Positions 45,824 through 55,042 of a stretch of 64,000 bases of DNA are shown here, one piece after another (within the stretch, counting starts at the first letter, position 1; the number at the start of each line of letters is the position of its first letter). Source of the DNA: Pseudosulfitobacter sp. DSM 107133 (GTDB taxonomy: Bacteria > Pseudomonadota > Alphaproteobacteria > Rhodobacterales > Rhodobacteraceae). The stretch covers positions 1,674,001 through 1,738,000 of the forward strand of contig NZ_CP085154.1 in NCBI RefSeq assembly GCF_022788695.1, written 5' to 3'. Under the pieces are notes generated by a model, which was not told the DNA's origin, ran no database searches, and saw only the letters and a program-made list of their open reading frames with translations. A program made the position numbers and the translations under genes.

Positions 45824-47209
45824 TTATTTGGTAAGAGCGTCGAGGATGCGGACCCAGCTGCGCATGCCCTTGTGAAAGCTTTCCATGTCGTATTTTTCGT
45901 TGGGCGAATGGATCTGGTCATCATCCTTGCCAAAGCCGATCAGCATGGGGGTGGTGTCGACGATGTTCTGGAAGTGCCCCGCAATGGGGATCGAGCCGCC
46001 ACAGCCGATATAGGCAGCGGGCACGTTCCATTCGTCGCTGAGCGCCTGACGCGCGGCTTCAAATGCCGGATCGTCGGTTTCGGTAACAGATGCGCGGCCA
46101 CCGCTGTGGCCCTTGAACTTGACCGTGCAGTCGGCGGGCAGGGCGTCTTCGACCATTTTGCGGAAAGCGTCGCGGATCGCATCGGGGTCCTGGTCGCCCA
46201 CCAGCCGGAAGGAAATCTTGGCATGGGCCTGTGCGGGCAGGACAGTCTTGAAGCCTGCGCCGGTGTAGCCGCCCCAGATGCCGTTGACCTCGCAGGTGGG
46301 GCGCGACCAGATCATCTCGAGGGGCGTGCAGTCCTGTTCACCGGCGGGCACCGACAGACCCACATCGCCCAGGAATGCCGCATGGTCAAAAGACAGGCCC
46401 TGCCATTGCTGGCGCAATTCGTCGGACAGTTCGGGCACGTTGTCATAGAAACCGGGCACGGTGATGCGGCCCTGATCGTCGTGCAAACCGGCCAGAATCT
46501 GGCTGAGCACGCGGATCGGGTTGATTGATACGCCGCCGTACATGCCTGAATGCAAATCCTTGCTGGGGCCGGTGATGGTCAACTCGTCGCCCATCAGGCC
46601 GCGCAACATGGTAACAATGCCCGGCGTCTTGCTTTCGAACAGGCCGGTGTCGCAGATCAGCGCGAAATCGGCCGACAGTTCGTCGGCGTTCTGTTTCATG
46701 AAGGGCACAAGGCTGGGCGATCCCGATTCTTCTTCACCCTCGAAGAAAAAGGTGATGCGGCAGGGCAGCGTGCCGTTTACGGCCTTCCATGCGCGGCAGG
46801 CCTCGACAAATGTCATCAACTGGCCCTTGTCATCCGAAGCACCGCGCCCGCGAATGATGCGGCCCTTTGGGGTGTCTTCGACCTGAGGATCAAAGGGGTC
46901 ACGGTCCCACAGGTCCAGCGGGTCGACGGGTTGCACGTCGTAGTGACCGTAAAACAGCAGGTGCGGCCCGTTGCCGTCTGTGCCGCCGTCCACATGGCCC
47001 ACAACCATCGGGTGACCGGGCGTGGCGCGTTTGGTGGCGTTGACACCGATGCTTTGCAGATCAGCCACCAGCCAGTCGGCGGCGGTGTCGCAATCGTCGG
47101 CAAATGCGGGGTCGGTCGAGATCGAGGGGATGCGCAGCAGTTCCAGCAAGCGGTCGGTTGCCTGGGACAGGTTTGCGTCGATATGGGCGAGCGTGGCGTC
47201 GAGAGACAT
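45824..47209 (-). CDS. M20 family dipeptidase
   Basis: 461 residues. Metal-binding motifs are visible: LLFYGHYDVQPVDP, RGASDDKGQLM, FFEGEEESGSPSL and ADFALICDTGLFE, plus a late H in CGGSIPIAGHFQ. The dimerisation domain lies in the middle (residues about 200-330). These Zn enzymes cleave dipeptides or short peptides in the cytoplasm. ATG at 47209 is preceded by AAGGAACC. Single gene, with no operon partner. Confidence 0.93.
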   Translation of the reverse strand: MSLDATLAHIDANLSQATDRLLELLRIPSISTDPAFADDCDTAADWLVADLQSIGVNATKRATPGHPMVVGHVDGGTDGNGPHLLFYGHYDVQPVDPLDLWDRDPFDPQVEDTPKGRIIRGRGASDDKGQLMTFVEACRAWKAVNGTLPCRITFFFEGEEESGSPSLVPFMKQNADELSADFALICDTGLFESKTPGIVTMLRGLMGDELTITGPSKDLHSGMYGGVSINPIRVLSQILAGLHDDQGRITVPGFYDNVPELSDELRQQWQGLSFDHAAFLGDVGLSVPAGEQDCTPLEMIWSRPTCEVNGIWGGYTGAGFKTVLPAQAHAKISFRLVGDQDPDAIRDAFRKMVEDALPADCTVKFKGHSGGRASVTETDDPAFEAARQALSDEWNVPAAYIGCGGSIPIAGHFQNIVDTTPMLIGFGKDDDQIHSPNEKYDMESFHKGMRSWVRILDALTK

Positions 47210-47579
47210 GGCGGTTCCTTGCTAAATGCGGGATTTGCCGTGACCGTATCAGTCCGCGTGACGGTGTCTAGGGGCGGCAGGGCCATCCTTGCCAGCCTCG
47301 GGGGGGGCAGGGTGGCCGACCATGGAAGGGATGCGTCCTTTTATCAACTTTCACAAGAAACAGTCATTAGAAACAGACATTGAAAAATAATATTCCATAG
47401 CAATCGGGGCGCGGTTTGCGATGGCGCACCGCGCCCCTTTTGTTGGGCAGAAAAATGACCCGAACCGGCATTAAAATCAGGAAAATTGCCAGTTTCATAA
47501 ACATATGATGCGCGTTTTGTGTGGTGGTGGACAGTCAGGTAAACCTTACCTTTCAGGCTGCGCAGGCGCTGCACGCGCC
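47210..47579. other. Intergenic region before hemA
   Basis: About 370 bases between the dipeptidase start and the FNR box of hemA. No gene or strong structure was recognised; the single ORF that crosses it (47344-47574, minus) has no known domain. Confidence 0.4.
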
Positions 47580-47593
47580 TTGATCTGGATCAA
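47580..47593. promoter_or_regulatory. FNR box upstream of hemA
   Basis: TTGATCTGGATCAA matches the FNR consensus TTGAT-N4-ATCAA perfectly. It lies 130 bases before the hemA start. A -10-like CATATG around 47617 would place it near -41, typical of FNR activation; a second promoter-like pair (TTGAAA at 47624, TATAAT at 47645) lies closer. Rhodobacter hemA is known to be controlled by FnrL. Confidence 0.88.
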
Positions 47594-47723
47594 AGCTGCG
47601 ACATCGTGCGCAGGGCATATGCATTGAAACTGGATGCGCGAACCTATAATCGTTCCAAATACCCGACTTATGGGGCATAATTGCCAAGCGTATCGACGCC
47701 CCAACGACCAGGAGTTTCCTTTC

Positions 47724-48959
47724 GTGGATCACACCAAGGACTATGGCGCGCAACTGGATGCCGCACTGAACAGACTGCACGAAGAAGGCCGCTATCGCAC
47801 CTTTATCGACATCGAACGGCGCAATGGCCAGTTTCCGCATGCGGTGCGCACCCGCCCCGATGGCAGCGAACAGGACATCACCGTATGGTGTGGCAATGAT
47901 TATCTGGGCATGGGCCAGCACCCTGTTGTTCTGGCCGCAATGCACGAGGCGATTGACGCCACCGGTGCAGGGTCGGGCGGGACACGCAATATTTCCGGCA
48001 CCACGGTCTATCACAAACGGCTTGAGGCCGAGCTGGCCGATCTGCACGGCAAGGAACAGGCGCTGCTGTTCACATCTGCCTATATCGCCAACGATGCGAC
48101 GCTTAGCACATTGCCCAAGCTGTTTCCTGGGCTGATTATCTATTCGGACGCGCTGAACCATGCCAGCATGATCGAGGGCGTGCGTCGCAACGGCGGGGCC
48201 AAGCGTATCTTCCGTCACAACGATGTCGCCCACCTGCGCGAACTGCTGGCCGCGGACGACCCTGCCGCGCCCAAGCTGATTGCCTTTGAATCGATCTATT
48301 CGATGGACGGCGATTTCGGCCCCATCGAAGCGATCTGCGATCTGGCCGATGAATTCGGCGCGCTGACATATATCGACGAAGTGCATGCCGTGGGCATGTA
48401 CGGGCCGCGCGGTGGCGGTGTGGCCGAACGCGACCGTTTGATGGACCGTCTGGACATTATCAATGGCACCCTGGCCAAGGCCTATGGCGTCATGGGCGGC
48501 TATATCGCGGCCAGCGCACGCATGTGCGATGCGATCCGCTCTTATGCGCCGGGCTTTATCTTTACCACCTCGTTGCCCCCGGCTGTGGCCGCAGGGGCGG
48601 CGGCTTCGGTCGCTTTCCTGAAAACCGCAACCGAATTGCGCGAGGCGCATCAGTTGCAGGCACGCATCCTCAAGCTGCGCCTCAAGGGCATGGGCCTGCC
48701 GATCATTGACCATGGCAGCCATATCGTGCCGGTGATGGTTGGCAATCCGGTGCATACCAAACTGCTCAGCGATATGCTGCTGGAAGATCACGGCATCTAT
48801 GTGCAGCCGATCAACTATCCCACCGTGCCCCGTGGCACCGAGCGTTTGCGCTTTACCCCGTCGCCGGTTCATGGCCCGCGCGAAATGGATGCATTGGTCA
48901 AGGCGATGGACGGTCTGTGGTCACATTGTGCGCTGAATCGCGCCGAATTGTCTGCGTAG
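47724..48959 (+). CDS. hemA: 5-aminolevulinate synthase
   Basis: 411 residues from GTG 47724. It condenses glycine and succinyl-CoA to aminolevulinate, the first step of heme and bacteriochlorophyll synthesis (Shemin route). [33 protein letters not shown] and [13 protein letters not shown] match Rhodobacter HemA closely. The PLP lysine is K252 in [14 protein letters not shown] chose the GTG because AGGAG lies 9 bases before it and the N-terminus aligns with Rhodobacter HemA; upstream starts would pass through the promoter region. Confidence 0.96.
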   Translation: MDHTKDYGAQLDAALNRLHEEGRYRTFIDIERRNGQFPHAVRTRPDGSEQDITVWCGNDYLGMGQHPVVLAAMHEAIDATGAGSGGTRNISGTTVYHKRLEAELADLHGKEQALLFTSAYIANDATLSTLPKLFPGLIIYSDALNHASMIEGVRRNGGAKRIFRHNDVAHLRELLAADDPAAPKLIAFESIYSMDGDFGPIEAICDLADEFGALTYIDEVHAVGMYGPRGGGVAERDRLMDRLDIINGTLAKAYGVMGGYIAASARMCDAIRSYAPGFIFTTSLPPAVAAGAAASVAFLKTATELREAHQLQARILKLRLKGMGLPIIDHGSHIVPVMVGNPVHTKLLSDMLLEDHGIYVQPINYPTVPRGTERLRFTPSPVHGPREMDALVKAMDGLWSHCALNRAELSA

Positions 48960-49076
48960 CCATCACGTATAGGTGAATTTCAGTTTGCCATGTGTTAAGC
49001 TGTGTTTAACAACAGACCTGCGTCGAATCGGGGAAGACGCATTGGTTCCAAGAAACGGTTAGCACGGGGCAGAGGT

Positions 49077-50300
49077 ATGATCGGGCGGAAAACTCCCAAG
49101 ATCATTGAACAGAACGCAGAGCCCAAGGGTTTTGACGATTTTGAATTGCGTCTCGGCGATGTCATGCGCGGCGAGCGCGCGACGCTGGGCAAATCCCTGT
49201 TGGATGTGCAGCGCGAACTGCGGATCAAAGCCAACTATATTGCCGCGATTGAAAACACCGACCCCGGTGCATTCGACACCCCCGGATTTATTGCAGGCTA
49301 TGTGCGCTCTTATGCGCGTTACCTTGACATGGACCCTGACCGCGCTTTTGCAGCCTTTTGCGCCGAAAGCGGGTTTTCCGTGGCCCACGGCATGTCTGCC
49401 GAAGCCTCTGTTATCAAAAAATCCAGCCGCGAAGACCGCCTGTCGCGGGATCGTGGCAACAAGGATATCTTTTCGGCCCCCAGCACACCCTTTGTGCCCA
49501 CGGGGGACGGTTTCTTCAGCCGGATCGAACCGGGGGCCATCGGCTCTTCGCTGGTTCTGATCGCGCTGATCAGCGCCATCGGCTTTGGCGGTTATTCGGT
49601 GTTGCAAGAAGTGCAGCGCGTGCAGGTTTCGCCGGTCGATCAGACACCGGTGGTGTTGTCGGACCTTGATCCGTTGCAGGGGGCCTCGGTTCAGCAGCCC
49701 AGCCTGGACGGTGCGGGTGAAACCTCGCCTTCAACACTGGACACACCGCGCATCGAAGCGCTGGACCGGCTGTACCGCCCGCAGGCGCTGGATGTTCCGG
49801 TGCTGGTGGCCCGCGATGCGCCGATCGCCACCATTGATCCGCGCTCGGTTGGCAACTTTGCCCAAACGCCGGACGCCGACTCGCCGGTGCTGGCCGGTGC
49901 CGAACCGCTGAAGCCCGAAAAACCGGCGGTGCCGCAGGTGGTCGAGAATGAAGCGCCCGTGTTGCAAATGGTTGCCGTGCGCCCGTCCTGGGTGCGTGTG
50001 CGCGGGGCCGATGGCACCGTGATCTACGAAACCGTGATGCAGCCCGGCGACACATGGACCGCACCGGCGACCGAAGAACCGCCCGTGCTGCGCACTGGTG
50101 AAAGCGGCGCGATCTATTTCGCCATGAACGGCAAGTTCTATGGCCCCGTCGGGCCCAATGGGGCGGTCACGTCGAACCTGCCGCTGGAAATTGCCGGCCT
50201 GCAGGAAACCTATCTGCCTGTCGATGTGTCCACCGACTCGGGCCTTGTGCGCTATGCCGAAGCCACGTCAACCGCTGCGGCCACAGTCATTCCCGACTGA
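49077..50300 (+). CDS. RodZ-like helix-turn-helix membrane protein (DUF4115)
   Basis: 407 residues. Residues about 20-90 form an HTH (GERATLGKSLLDVQRELRIKANYIAAIENTDP then FIAGYVRSYARYLDMDP), one membrane helix follows near 155-175 (IGSSLVLIALISAIGFGGYSV), then a Pro-rich linker and a C-terminal DUF4115 domain (SWVRVRGADGTVIYETVMQPGDTW). This order matches RodZ, which links MreB to the envelope. A GTG at 49002 is in frame but lacks a ribosome site; ATG 49077 is preferred. Confidence 0.85.
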   Translation: MIGRKTPKIIEQNAEPKGFDDFELRLGDVMRGERATLGKSLLDVQRELRIKANYIAAIENTDPGAFDTPGFIAGYVRSYARYLDMDPDRAFAAFCAESGFSVAHGMSAEASVIKKSSREDRLSRDRGNKDIFSAPSTPFVPTGDGFFSRIEPGAIGSSLVLIALISAIGFGGYSVLQEVQRVQVSPVDQTPVVLSDLDPLQGASVQQPSLDGAGETSPSTLDTPRIEALDRLYRPQALDVPVLVARDAPIATIDPRSVGNFAQTPDADSPVLAGAEPLKPEKPAVPQVVENEAPVLQMVAVRPSWVRVRGADGTVIYETVMQPGDTWTAPATEEPPVLRTGESGAIYFAMNGKFYGPVGPNGAVTSNLPLEIAGLQETYLPVDVSTDSGLVRYAEATSTAAATVIPD

Positions 50301-50412
50301 TCTCCTCCAGACAAATGATCGCAGACGCAGGATCAGCTTGCGCCTGACGGTTGCGCAGATCGCACCCAGCGCTTAGGTCTGTCGTTGAACCGAAAGCCGA
50401 AAGAGGCGCGAC

Positions 50413-51546
50413 ATGTCGCTCAATCACATCCGTCCGTGGCGCAATATCTACCGCCGTGAAAGCCGTCAGATCATGGTGGGCAACGTGCCCGTAGGGGGCG
50501 GTGCGCCGATCACCGTGCAAACCATGACCAACACGCTGACCACCGATGTGGCCGGCACGCTGGCCCAGATCGAAGCCGCGGCCGAGGCGGGGGCCGACAT
50601 TGTGCGGGTCTCTGTCCCCGACGAAGACAGCGCGCGGGCGATGAAGGAGATTTGCGCCAGCTCCCCGGTGCCGATCGTGGCTGACATCCATTTCCACTAC
50701 AAACGCGGCATCGAGGCCGCCGAGGCCGGTGCCGCCTGCCTGCGCATCAATCCGGGCAACATCGGCTCCGAGGCGCGGGTCAAGGAAGTCATCCGCGCCG
50801 CGCGTGACAACAACTGTTCGATCCGCATCGGCGTGAACGCGGGCAGTCTGGAAAAGCACCTGCTGGACAAATACGGCGAGCCGACCCCCGACGCGATGGT
50901 CGAATCCGGTCTGGATCACATCAAGATCCTGCAAGACAACGATTTTCACGAGTTCAAGATCAGCTGCAAAGCCTCTGACGTGTTCATGGCCGCCGCCGCC
51001 TATCAGAAACTGGCCGAGGCCACCGATGCCCCCATCCACCTTGGCATCACCGAGGCAGGCGGGCTGACATCCGGCACGATCAAATCGGCCATCGGCATGG
51101 GCAACCTGTTGTGGATGGGCATTGGCGACACGATCCGCGTCAGCCTGTCCGCCGATCCGGTCGAAGAGGTCAAGGTTGGCTATGAAATCCTGAAATCACT
51201 GGGCCTGCGCCACCGCGGCGTCAACATCATCAGCTGCCCCAGCTGCGCGCGTCAGGGCTTTGACGTGATCAAGACCGTCGAAACGCTCGAAGACCGCCTG
51301 TCCCACATCAAAATCCCGATGAGCCTCAGCATCATCGGCTGCGTGGTCAATGGCCCCGGCGAGGCGCTGATGACCGATGTGGGCTTTACCGGCGGCGGCA
51401 ACGGGGCAGGGATGGTCTATCTGGCGGGCAAGCAGTCCCACAAGCAATCCAACGCGGACATGATCGAACACATCGTTGAACAGGTCGAGAAAAAGGCCGA
51501 AGAACTGGCCGCCCAAGAGGCGATTTCAGGCAAAGCTGCCGAATAA
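50413..51546 (+). CDS. ispG: 4-hydroxy-3-methylbut-2-enyl diphosphate synthase
   Basis: 377 residues, the bacterial two-domain form. [37 protein letters not shown] is the family start; the [4Fe-4S] cysteines are in [15 protein letters not shown] and [12 protein letters not shown]. It is the sixth enzyme of the MEP isoprenoid pathway. GAGG lies 8 bases before the ATG. It follows the RodZ-like gene by about 110 bp, an order common in alphaproteobacteria. Confidence 0.96.
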   Translation: MSLNHIRPWRNIYRRESRQIMVGNVPVGGGAPITVQTMTNTLTTDVAGTLAQIEAAAEAGADIVRVSVPDEDSARAMKEICASSPVPIVADIHFHYKRGIEAAEAGAACLRINPGNIGSEARVKEVIRAARDNNCSIRIGVNAGSLEKHLLDKYGEPTPDAMVESGLDHIKILQDNDFHEFKISCKASDVFMAAAAYQKLAEATDAPIHLGITEAGGLTSGTIKSAIGMGNLLWMGIGDTIRVSLSADPVEEVKVGYEILKSLGLRHRGVNIISCPSCARQGFDVIKTVETLEDRLSHIKIPMSLSIIGCVVNGPGEALMTDVGFTGGGNGAGMVYLAGKQSHKQSNADMIEHIVEQVEKKAEELAAQEAISGKAAE

Positions 51547-51561
51547 CCCCGCTTCTTTTGG

Positions 51562-51672
51562 CCTGAAATATCCCGGGGGAGCGCCAAAGGCGCGGGGGCA
51601 GCGCCCCCGCCTTTTATGAAAACCTGGGCAGCGCCCCCGCCTTTCAAGAAAACCTGGGCAGCGCCCCCGAAC
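51562..51672. repeat. Tandem GC-rich hairpin repeats after ispG
   Basis: A unit of about 30 bases, GGGCAGCGCCCCCGCCTTT followed by YAWGAAAACCT, occurs two and a half times from about 51593, preceded by a related hairpin (GGGAGCGCCAAAGGCGCGGG). Each can form a stem. They sit between the convergent ispG and DsbA-like genes and may serve as a compound terminator. Confidence 0.8.
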
Positions 51673-51691
51673 CTTGTGTCAATTCAGACCG

Positions 51692-52441
51692 TTACCCGCG
51701 TTTTTCGTCGACCATCTGCATCATCTGGTCATAGGGCAGATAGCCGCGCAGCATCTCGTCGTGCATCACGAAGGTTGGCGTGCCGGTGATCTGCAACCGC
51801 TGTGCCAGCGCGCGGGTGTCAGCAATGCGCGTTGTCACTTCGTCGGCGTCCATACCCGCAACAATCTTGTCCGCATCAAAGCCCAGCGTATTCGCCAAAC
51901 GGCTCATGACCGGCACACTCAGATCGCCGTTCATGGTCATCAGCGCATCGTTCAGCGCGTGATAGGCGTCCGGGCCTTCGACCATCAGCGTCGAGATGGC
52001 AAAGCGCGACGCCAACAGCGACTGCTCGCCCAGAATCGGGAATTCCTTGACGATCAGGCGGATGTTGCCGTCGGTTTCCAGAAGCTTGGCCACTTCGCCA
52101 TGGGCGCGTTTGCAGTAACCGCATTTGTAATCCAGGAATTCCACCAGCGTGATGTCGCCATCGGGGTTGCCGCCGACAAAGGAATAGCCGTCGTCAAAGA
52201 TCGCAGCGGCATTGTCCGACACCATGGACAGGTCGGCTTGTTCCTGTGCTGCGGCCTGTTGTTGTTCCAGAAGGTTGACCGCTTCCATGATCACCTGCGG
52301 GTTCTCCAGCAGATAGGCGCGCACTTCCTCGCCAAAGGCCTGACGTTCTGTCTCTGTCATGGCCGAGACATCAAAGGCAGCCGCCGGCATGGCAAACGTG
52401 ACAGTGGCCGCAGCGGCGGCAAGAAGGCGGTGGATCGTCAT
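51692..52441 (-). CDS. DsbA-family thiol:disulfide oxidoreductase
   Basis: 249 residues with signal peptide MTIHRLLAAAAATVTFAMPA-AA. The thioredoxin-fold active site is CGYC at 107-110 in EFLDYKCGYCKRAH, and the cis-proline loop is GTPTFV. A helical N-terminal region precedes the fold, as in DsbA/ScsC-like proteins. It oxidises or isomerises disulfides in the periplasm. It starts 3 bp after the M48 protease stop, so both may be co-transcribed. Confidence 0.9.
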   Translation of the reverse strand: MTIHRLLAAAAATVTFAMPAAAFDVSAMTETERQAFGEEVRAYLLENPQVIMEAVNLLEQQQAAAQEQADLSMVSDNAAAIFDDGYSFVGGNPDGDITLVEFLDYKCGYCKRAHGEVAKLLETDGNIRLIVKEFPILGEQSLLASRFAISTLMVEGPDAYHALNDALMTMNGDLSVPVMSRLANTLGFDADKIVAGMDADEVTTRIADTRALAQRLQITGTPTFVMHDEMLRGYLPYDQMMQMVDEKRG

Positions 52442-52444
52442 GGA

Positions 52445-53806
52445 TTATCTCCGTTTTTTGCGTTTTTCGGCGCGTTCACTGGCAATCAACACATCCTGTG
52501 CCCGTTGCCAAGGCCCCGATCCCGTGGCCAGCAGACCGCTGGCGCGTTTGGCGTGAATTCCGGCGTCTTCCATCCGGCCCGACAGGGCATATCGTTCCGC
52601 GGTGACCAGTGCAGCCATGCCGTTCTGGCCCGATTTTGCATAGGCCACAGACAGATCACGCAGCATTGTGCCGTCACGAAAATCAATCGTGCGCGCCTGT
52701 TCCAGTGTTGTGCGGGCCGACGCGATATTGCCGGTGGCCAGCAGGGCGCGGCCATAACCCGCCAGCACCAGCGCATCGCGTGGCGCCAGTTTAACCGCAC
52801 GGCCATAGGCCGCCACCGCGCCTTGAAACTGGCGGGCATCCATCAGAATGTCGCCTTTGGCTGCGTGGAAAAACGGATCGCTGGGGCGCACGGCGATGGC
52901 CTTGTCGATGGCGCGCAGCGCCTGTTTGGTGCGTGACTGGCGCGATTCCGCGACAGCCTCGCGCAAAAATCCCACGTCTTTATAGCCACTGTCGCCAATG
53001 CGTTTCAGCGTCCATTTGGGCGCGCGGGTGTGGGCGCTGATCTTGCCTTTGACGCGGGCAAACCAATAGGCCGATGTCGGGTTGGGGACGACCGCAGTGC
53101 CATAGGCCGCCACATAGGCTTCCATCGCGCGCAACCTGTCGCGCGACAGCGGGTGCGAGCGCACATAGGGGTCCTGACGTCTTTCGGCCAGCGCATCCTG
53201 ACCGCGAAACAGCTGCATCACTTCCAGAAACCCGCGCGGGTCCGCTCCGGCAGCACGCAGGAAGCGCACACCGGACTGGTCGGCCGAGGCTTCTTCGGCC
53301 CGTGTGTGTTTCAGGAAGGCCCGCTGCGCTGCCGATTGGGTGCCGATGGCCAGCCCGGTAGCGGCCTGACTGTTGCCCGACGCCGCCGCGACAGCAGCCA
53401 GTGCAAGGCCCAGTCCGGCCAGGGTGCGCGCGTTGCCCATATTGGTCATCCGGCGGGTGATATGTCCGTTGGCGATATGGGCGGCTTCATGGGCCAGAAC
53501 GGCCTGTAGCATGTCGGCAGAGGTGGCGCGGTTGATCAGCCCGTGATTGAGAAAAATAACGTCGTTGCTGACCACAAAAGCGTTCAGCCCGCCATCATTG
53601 ACCACCAGGATCTTGACCTGCGCGGGGCTTAACCCCGCCGCGCGCAGCACGGGGGCGGCCAGTTGCGTCAGCCCGTATTCCACATCCGCATCGCGCAGCA
53701 GCTCGATGGCACGCGCGGGCTGCGCCAGCAGCATAGCCAGCGACAGGACAATTGCCCCCATTGACGACAGGGGCAAACCCCTATGAAACACATGCAAAGC
53801 CGACAT
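52445..53806 (-). CDS. M48 family metalloprotease with TPR repeats (BepA-like)
   Basis: About 453 residues. A signal peptide (MGAIVLSLAMLLAQPARA) precedes the peptidase domain with zinc site LAHEAAHIANGH (HExxH) and a later ADQSG segment giving the third ligand region; the C-terminal half has TPR-like helices (AAYGRAVKLAPRDALVLAGYGRALLATG). BepA-like proteins assemble or degrade outer-membrane proteins. Starts at 53842, 53806 and 53761 are all possible; the 53761 codon directly precedes the signal peptide. Its start region overlaps the divergent aminotransferase promoter. Confidence 0.87.
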   Translation of the reverse strand: MSALHVFHRGLPLSSMGAIVLSLAMLLAQPARAIELLRDADVEYGLTQLAAPVLRAAGLSPAQVKILVVNDGGLNAFVVSNDVIFLNHGLINRATSADMLQAVLAHEAAHIANGHITRRMTNMGNARTLAGLGLALAAVAAASGNSQAATGLAIGTQSAAQRAFLKHTRAEEASADQSGVRFLRAAGADPRGFLEVMQLFRGQDALAERRQDPYVRSHPLSRDRLRAMEAYVAAYGTAVVPNPTSAYWFARVKGKISAHTRAPKWTLKRIGDSGYKDVGFLREAVAESRQSRTKQALRAIDKAIAVRPSDPFFHAAKGDILMDARQFQGAVAAYGRAVKLAPRDALVLAGYGRALLATGNIASARTTLEQARTIDFRDGTMLRDLSVAYAKSGQNGMAALVTAERYALSGRMEDAGIHAKRASGLLATGSGPWQRAQDVLIASERAEKRKKRR

Positions 53807-53826
53807 TCGCGCAGCATAGGAGACAA

Positions 53827-54972
53827 ATGATGAAAACCTCAAGACGCAGCGCCGTCGATCCCTTTATCGTGATGGACGTCATGGAGGCCGCACGCGCCGC
53901 CGAAGATTCAGGTCGTCACATCATTCATATGGAGGTGGGCCAGCCCGGCACCGGCGCGCCGCGCGGGGCCACCGATGCACTGGCGCGTGCGATGAACGAG
54001 GGGCCTTTGGGCTATACCGTGGCGCTGGGGCTGCCCGCGCTGCGTGCGCGTATCGCGCAGATGTATGGCGAATGGTACAACGTCGATCTGGACCCGTCGC
54101 GGGTGGTGGTCACCTCGGGCTCGTCGGGCGGGTTTATTCTGGCCTTCACGGCGCTGTTTGACACCGGTGATCGTGTGGCGATTGGCGCACCGGGCTATCC
54201 CAGCTATCGCCAGATCCTGCGGGCGCTGGATTTGCAAGCGGTCGATCTGCCCGCAGCGCCCGAGAATCGCTATCAGCCGGTGCCGGCGGATTTTGCCGAT
54301 ATGGATATTGCGGGGCTGATGGTGGCCTCGCCTGCCAATCCGACGGGCACGATGCTGGACCATGCCGCCATGGGCGCGCTGATCGACGCCACCCATGCCA
54401 AGGGCGCGTCGTTTATCAGTGACGAAATCTATCACGGCATCGAATACGAGGCCAAGGCCGTGACCGCGCTTGAGCTGACGAACGAGGCCTATGTCATCAA
54501 CTCTTTCTCGAAATACTTTTCGATGACCGGCTGGCGCGTCGGCTGGATGGTGGTGCCCGAGGATCATGTGCGCGTGGTCGAACGGCTGGCGCAAAACATG
54601 TTCATCTGCGCGCCCCACGCCGCACAGGTCGCGGCACTTGCCGCAATGGATTGCGAGGACGAATTGCAGGCCAATCTGGATGTCTACCGTACCAACCGCG
54701 CGCTGATGCTGGAAGGGTTGCCAGCGGCAGGCTTTACCAAAATAGCACCACCCGACGGGGCGTTCTATGTCTATGCGGATGTGTCCGAGCTGACGGATGA
54801 CAGCCGTGCCTTTGCCGCCGAAATTCTGGAACGGGCAGGGGTTGCCGTGACCCCGGGGCTGGATTTCGACCCGCTGCGCGGTCGCCATACGCTGCGCTTT
54901 TCCTATGCGCGCAGCGCGGCGGACATTGCTGAAGGGCTGGCGCGGCTCAAGGCGTTCATGGACGCGCGGTAA
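53827..54972 (+). CDS. Class I/II pyridoxal-phosphate aminotransferase
   Basis: 381 residues. HMEVGQPGTGAPRGATDALARAM is the N-terminal part; the PLP lysine is in NSFSKYFSMTGWRVGWM. It belongs to the AspC-like aspartate/aromatic group. The substrate is not resolved. AGGAGA is 5 bases before the first ATG (53827) and 8 before the second (53830); either may be used. The gene is divergent from the M48 protease gene. Confidence 0.9.
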   Translation: MMKTSRRSAVDPFIVMDVMEAARAAEDSGRHIIHMEVGQPGTGAPRGATDALARAMNEGPLGYTVALGLPALRARIAQMYGEWYNVDLDPSRVVVTSGSSGGFILAFTALFDTGDRVAIGAPGYPSYRQILRALDLQAVDLPAAPENRYQPVPADFADMDIAGLMVASPANPTGTMLDHAAMGALIDATHAKGASFISDEIYHGIEYEAKAVTALELTNEAYVINSFSKYFSMTGWRVGWMVVPEDHVRVVERLAQNMFICAPHAAQVAALAAMDCEDELQANLDVYRTNRALMLEGLPAAGFTKIAPPDGAFYVYADVSELTDDSRAFAAEILERAGVAVTPGLDFDPLRGRHTLRFSYARSAADIAEGLARLKAFMDAR

Positions 54973-55042
54973 ACTCTGGTGCCGGCGTGGCGGCTGCGAT
55001 ATTGTTTCGTGAAATAAGAAACGGGCGGTAGAGACAGGCAAT

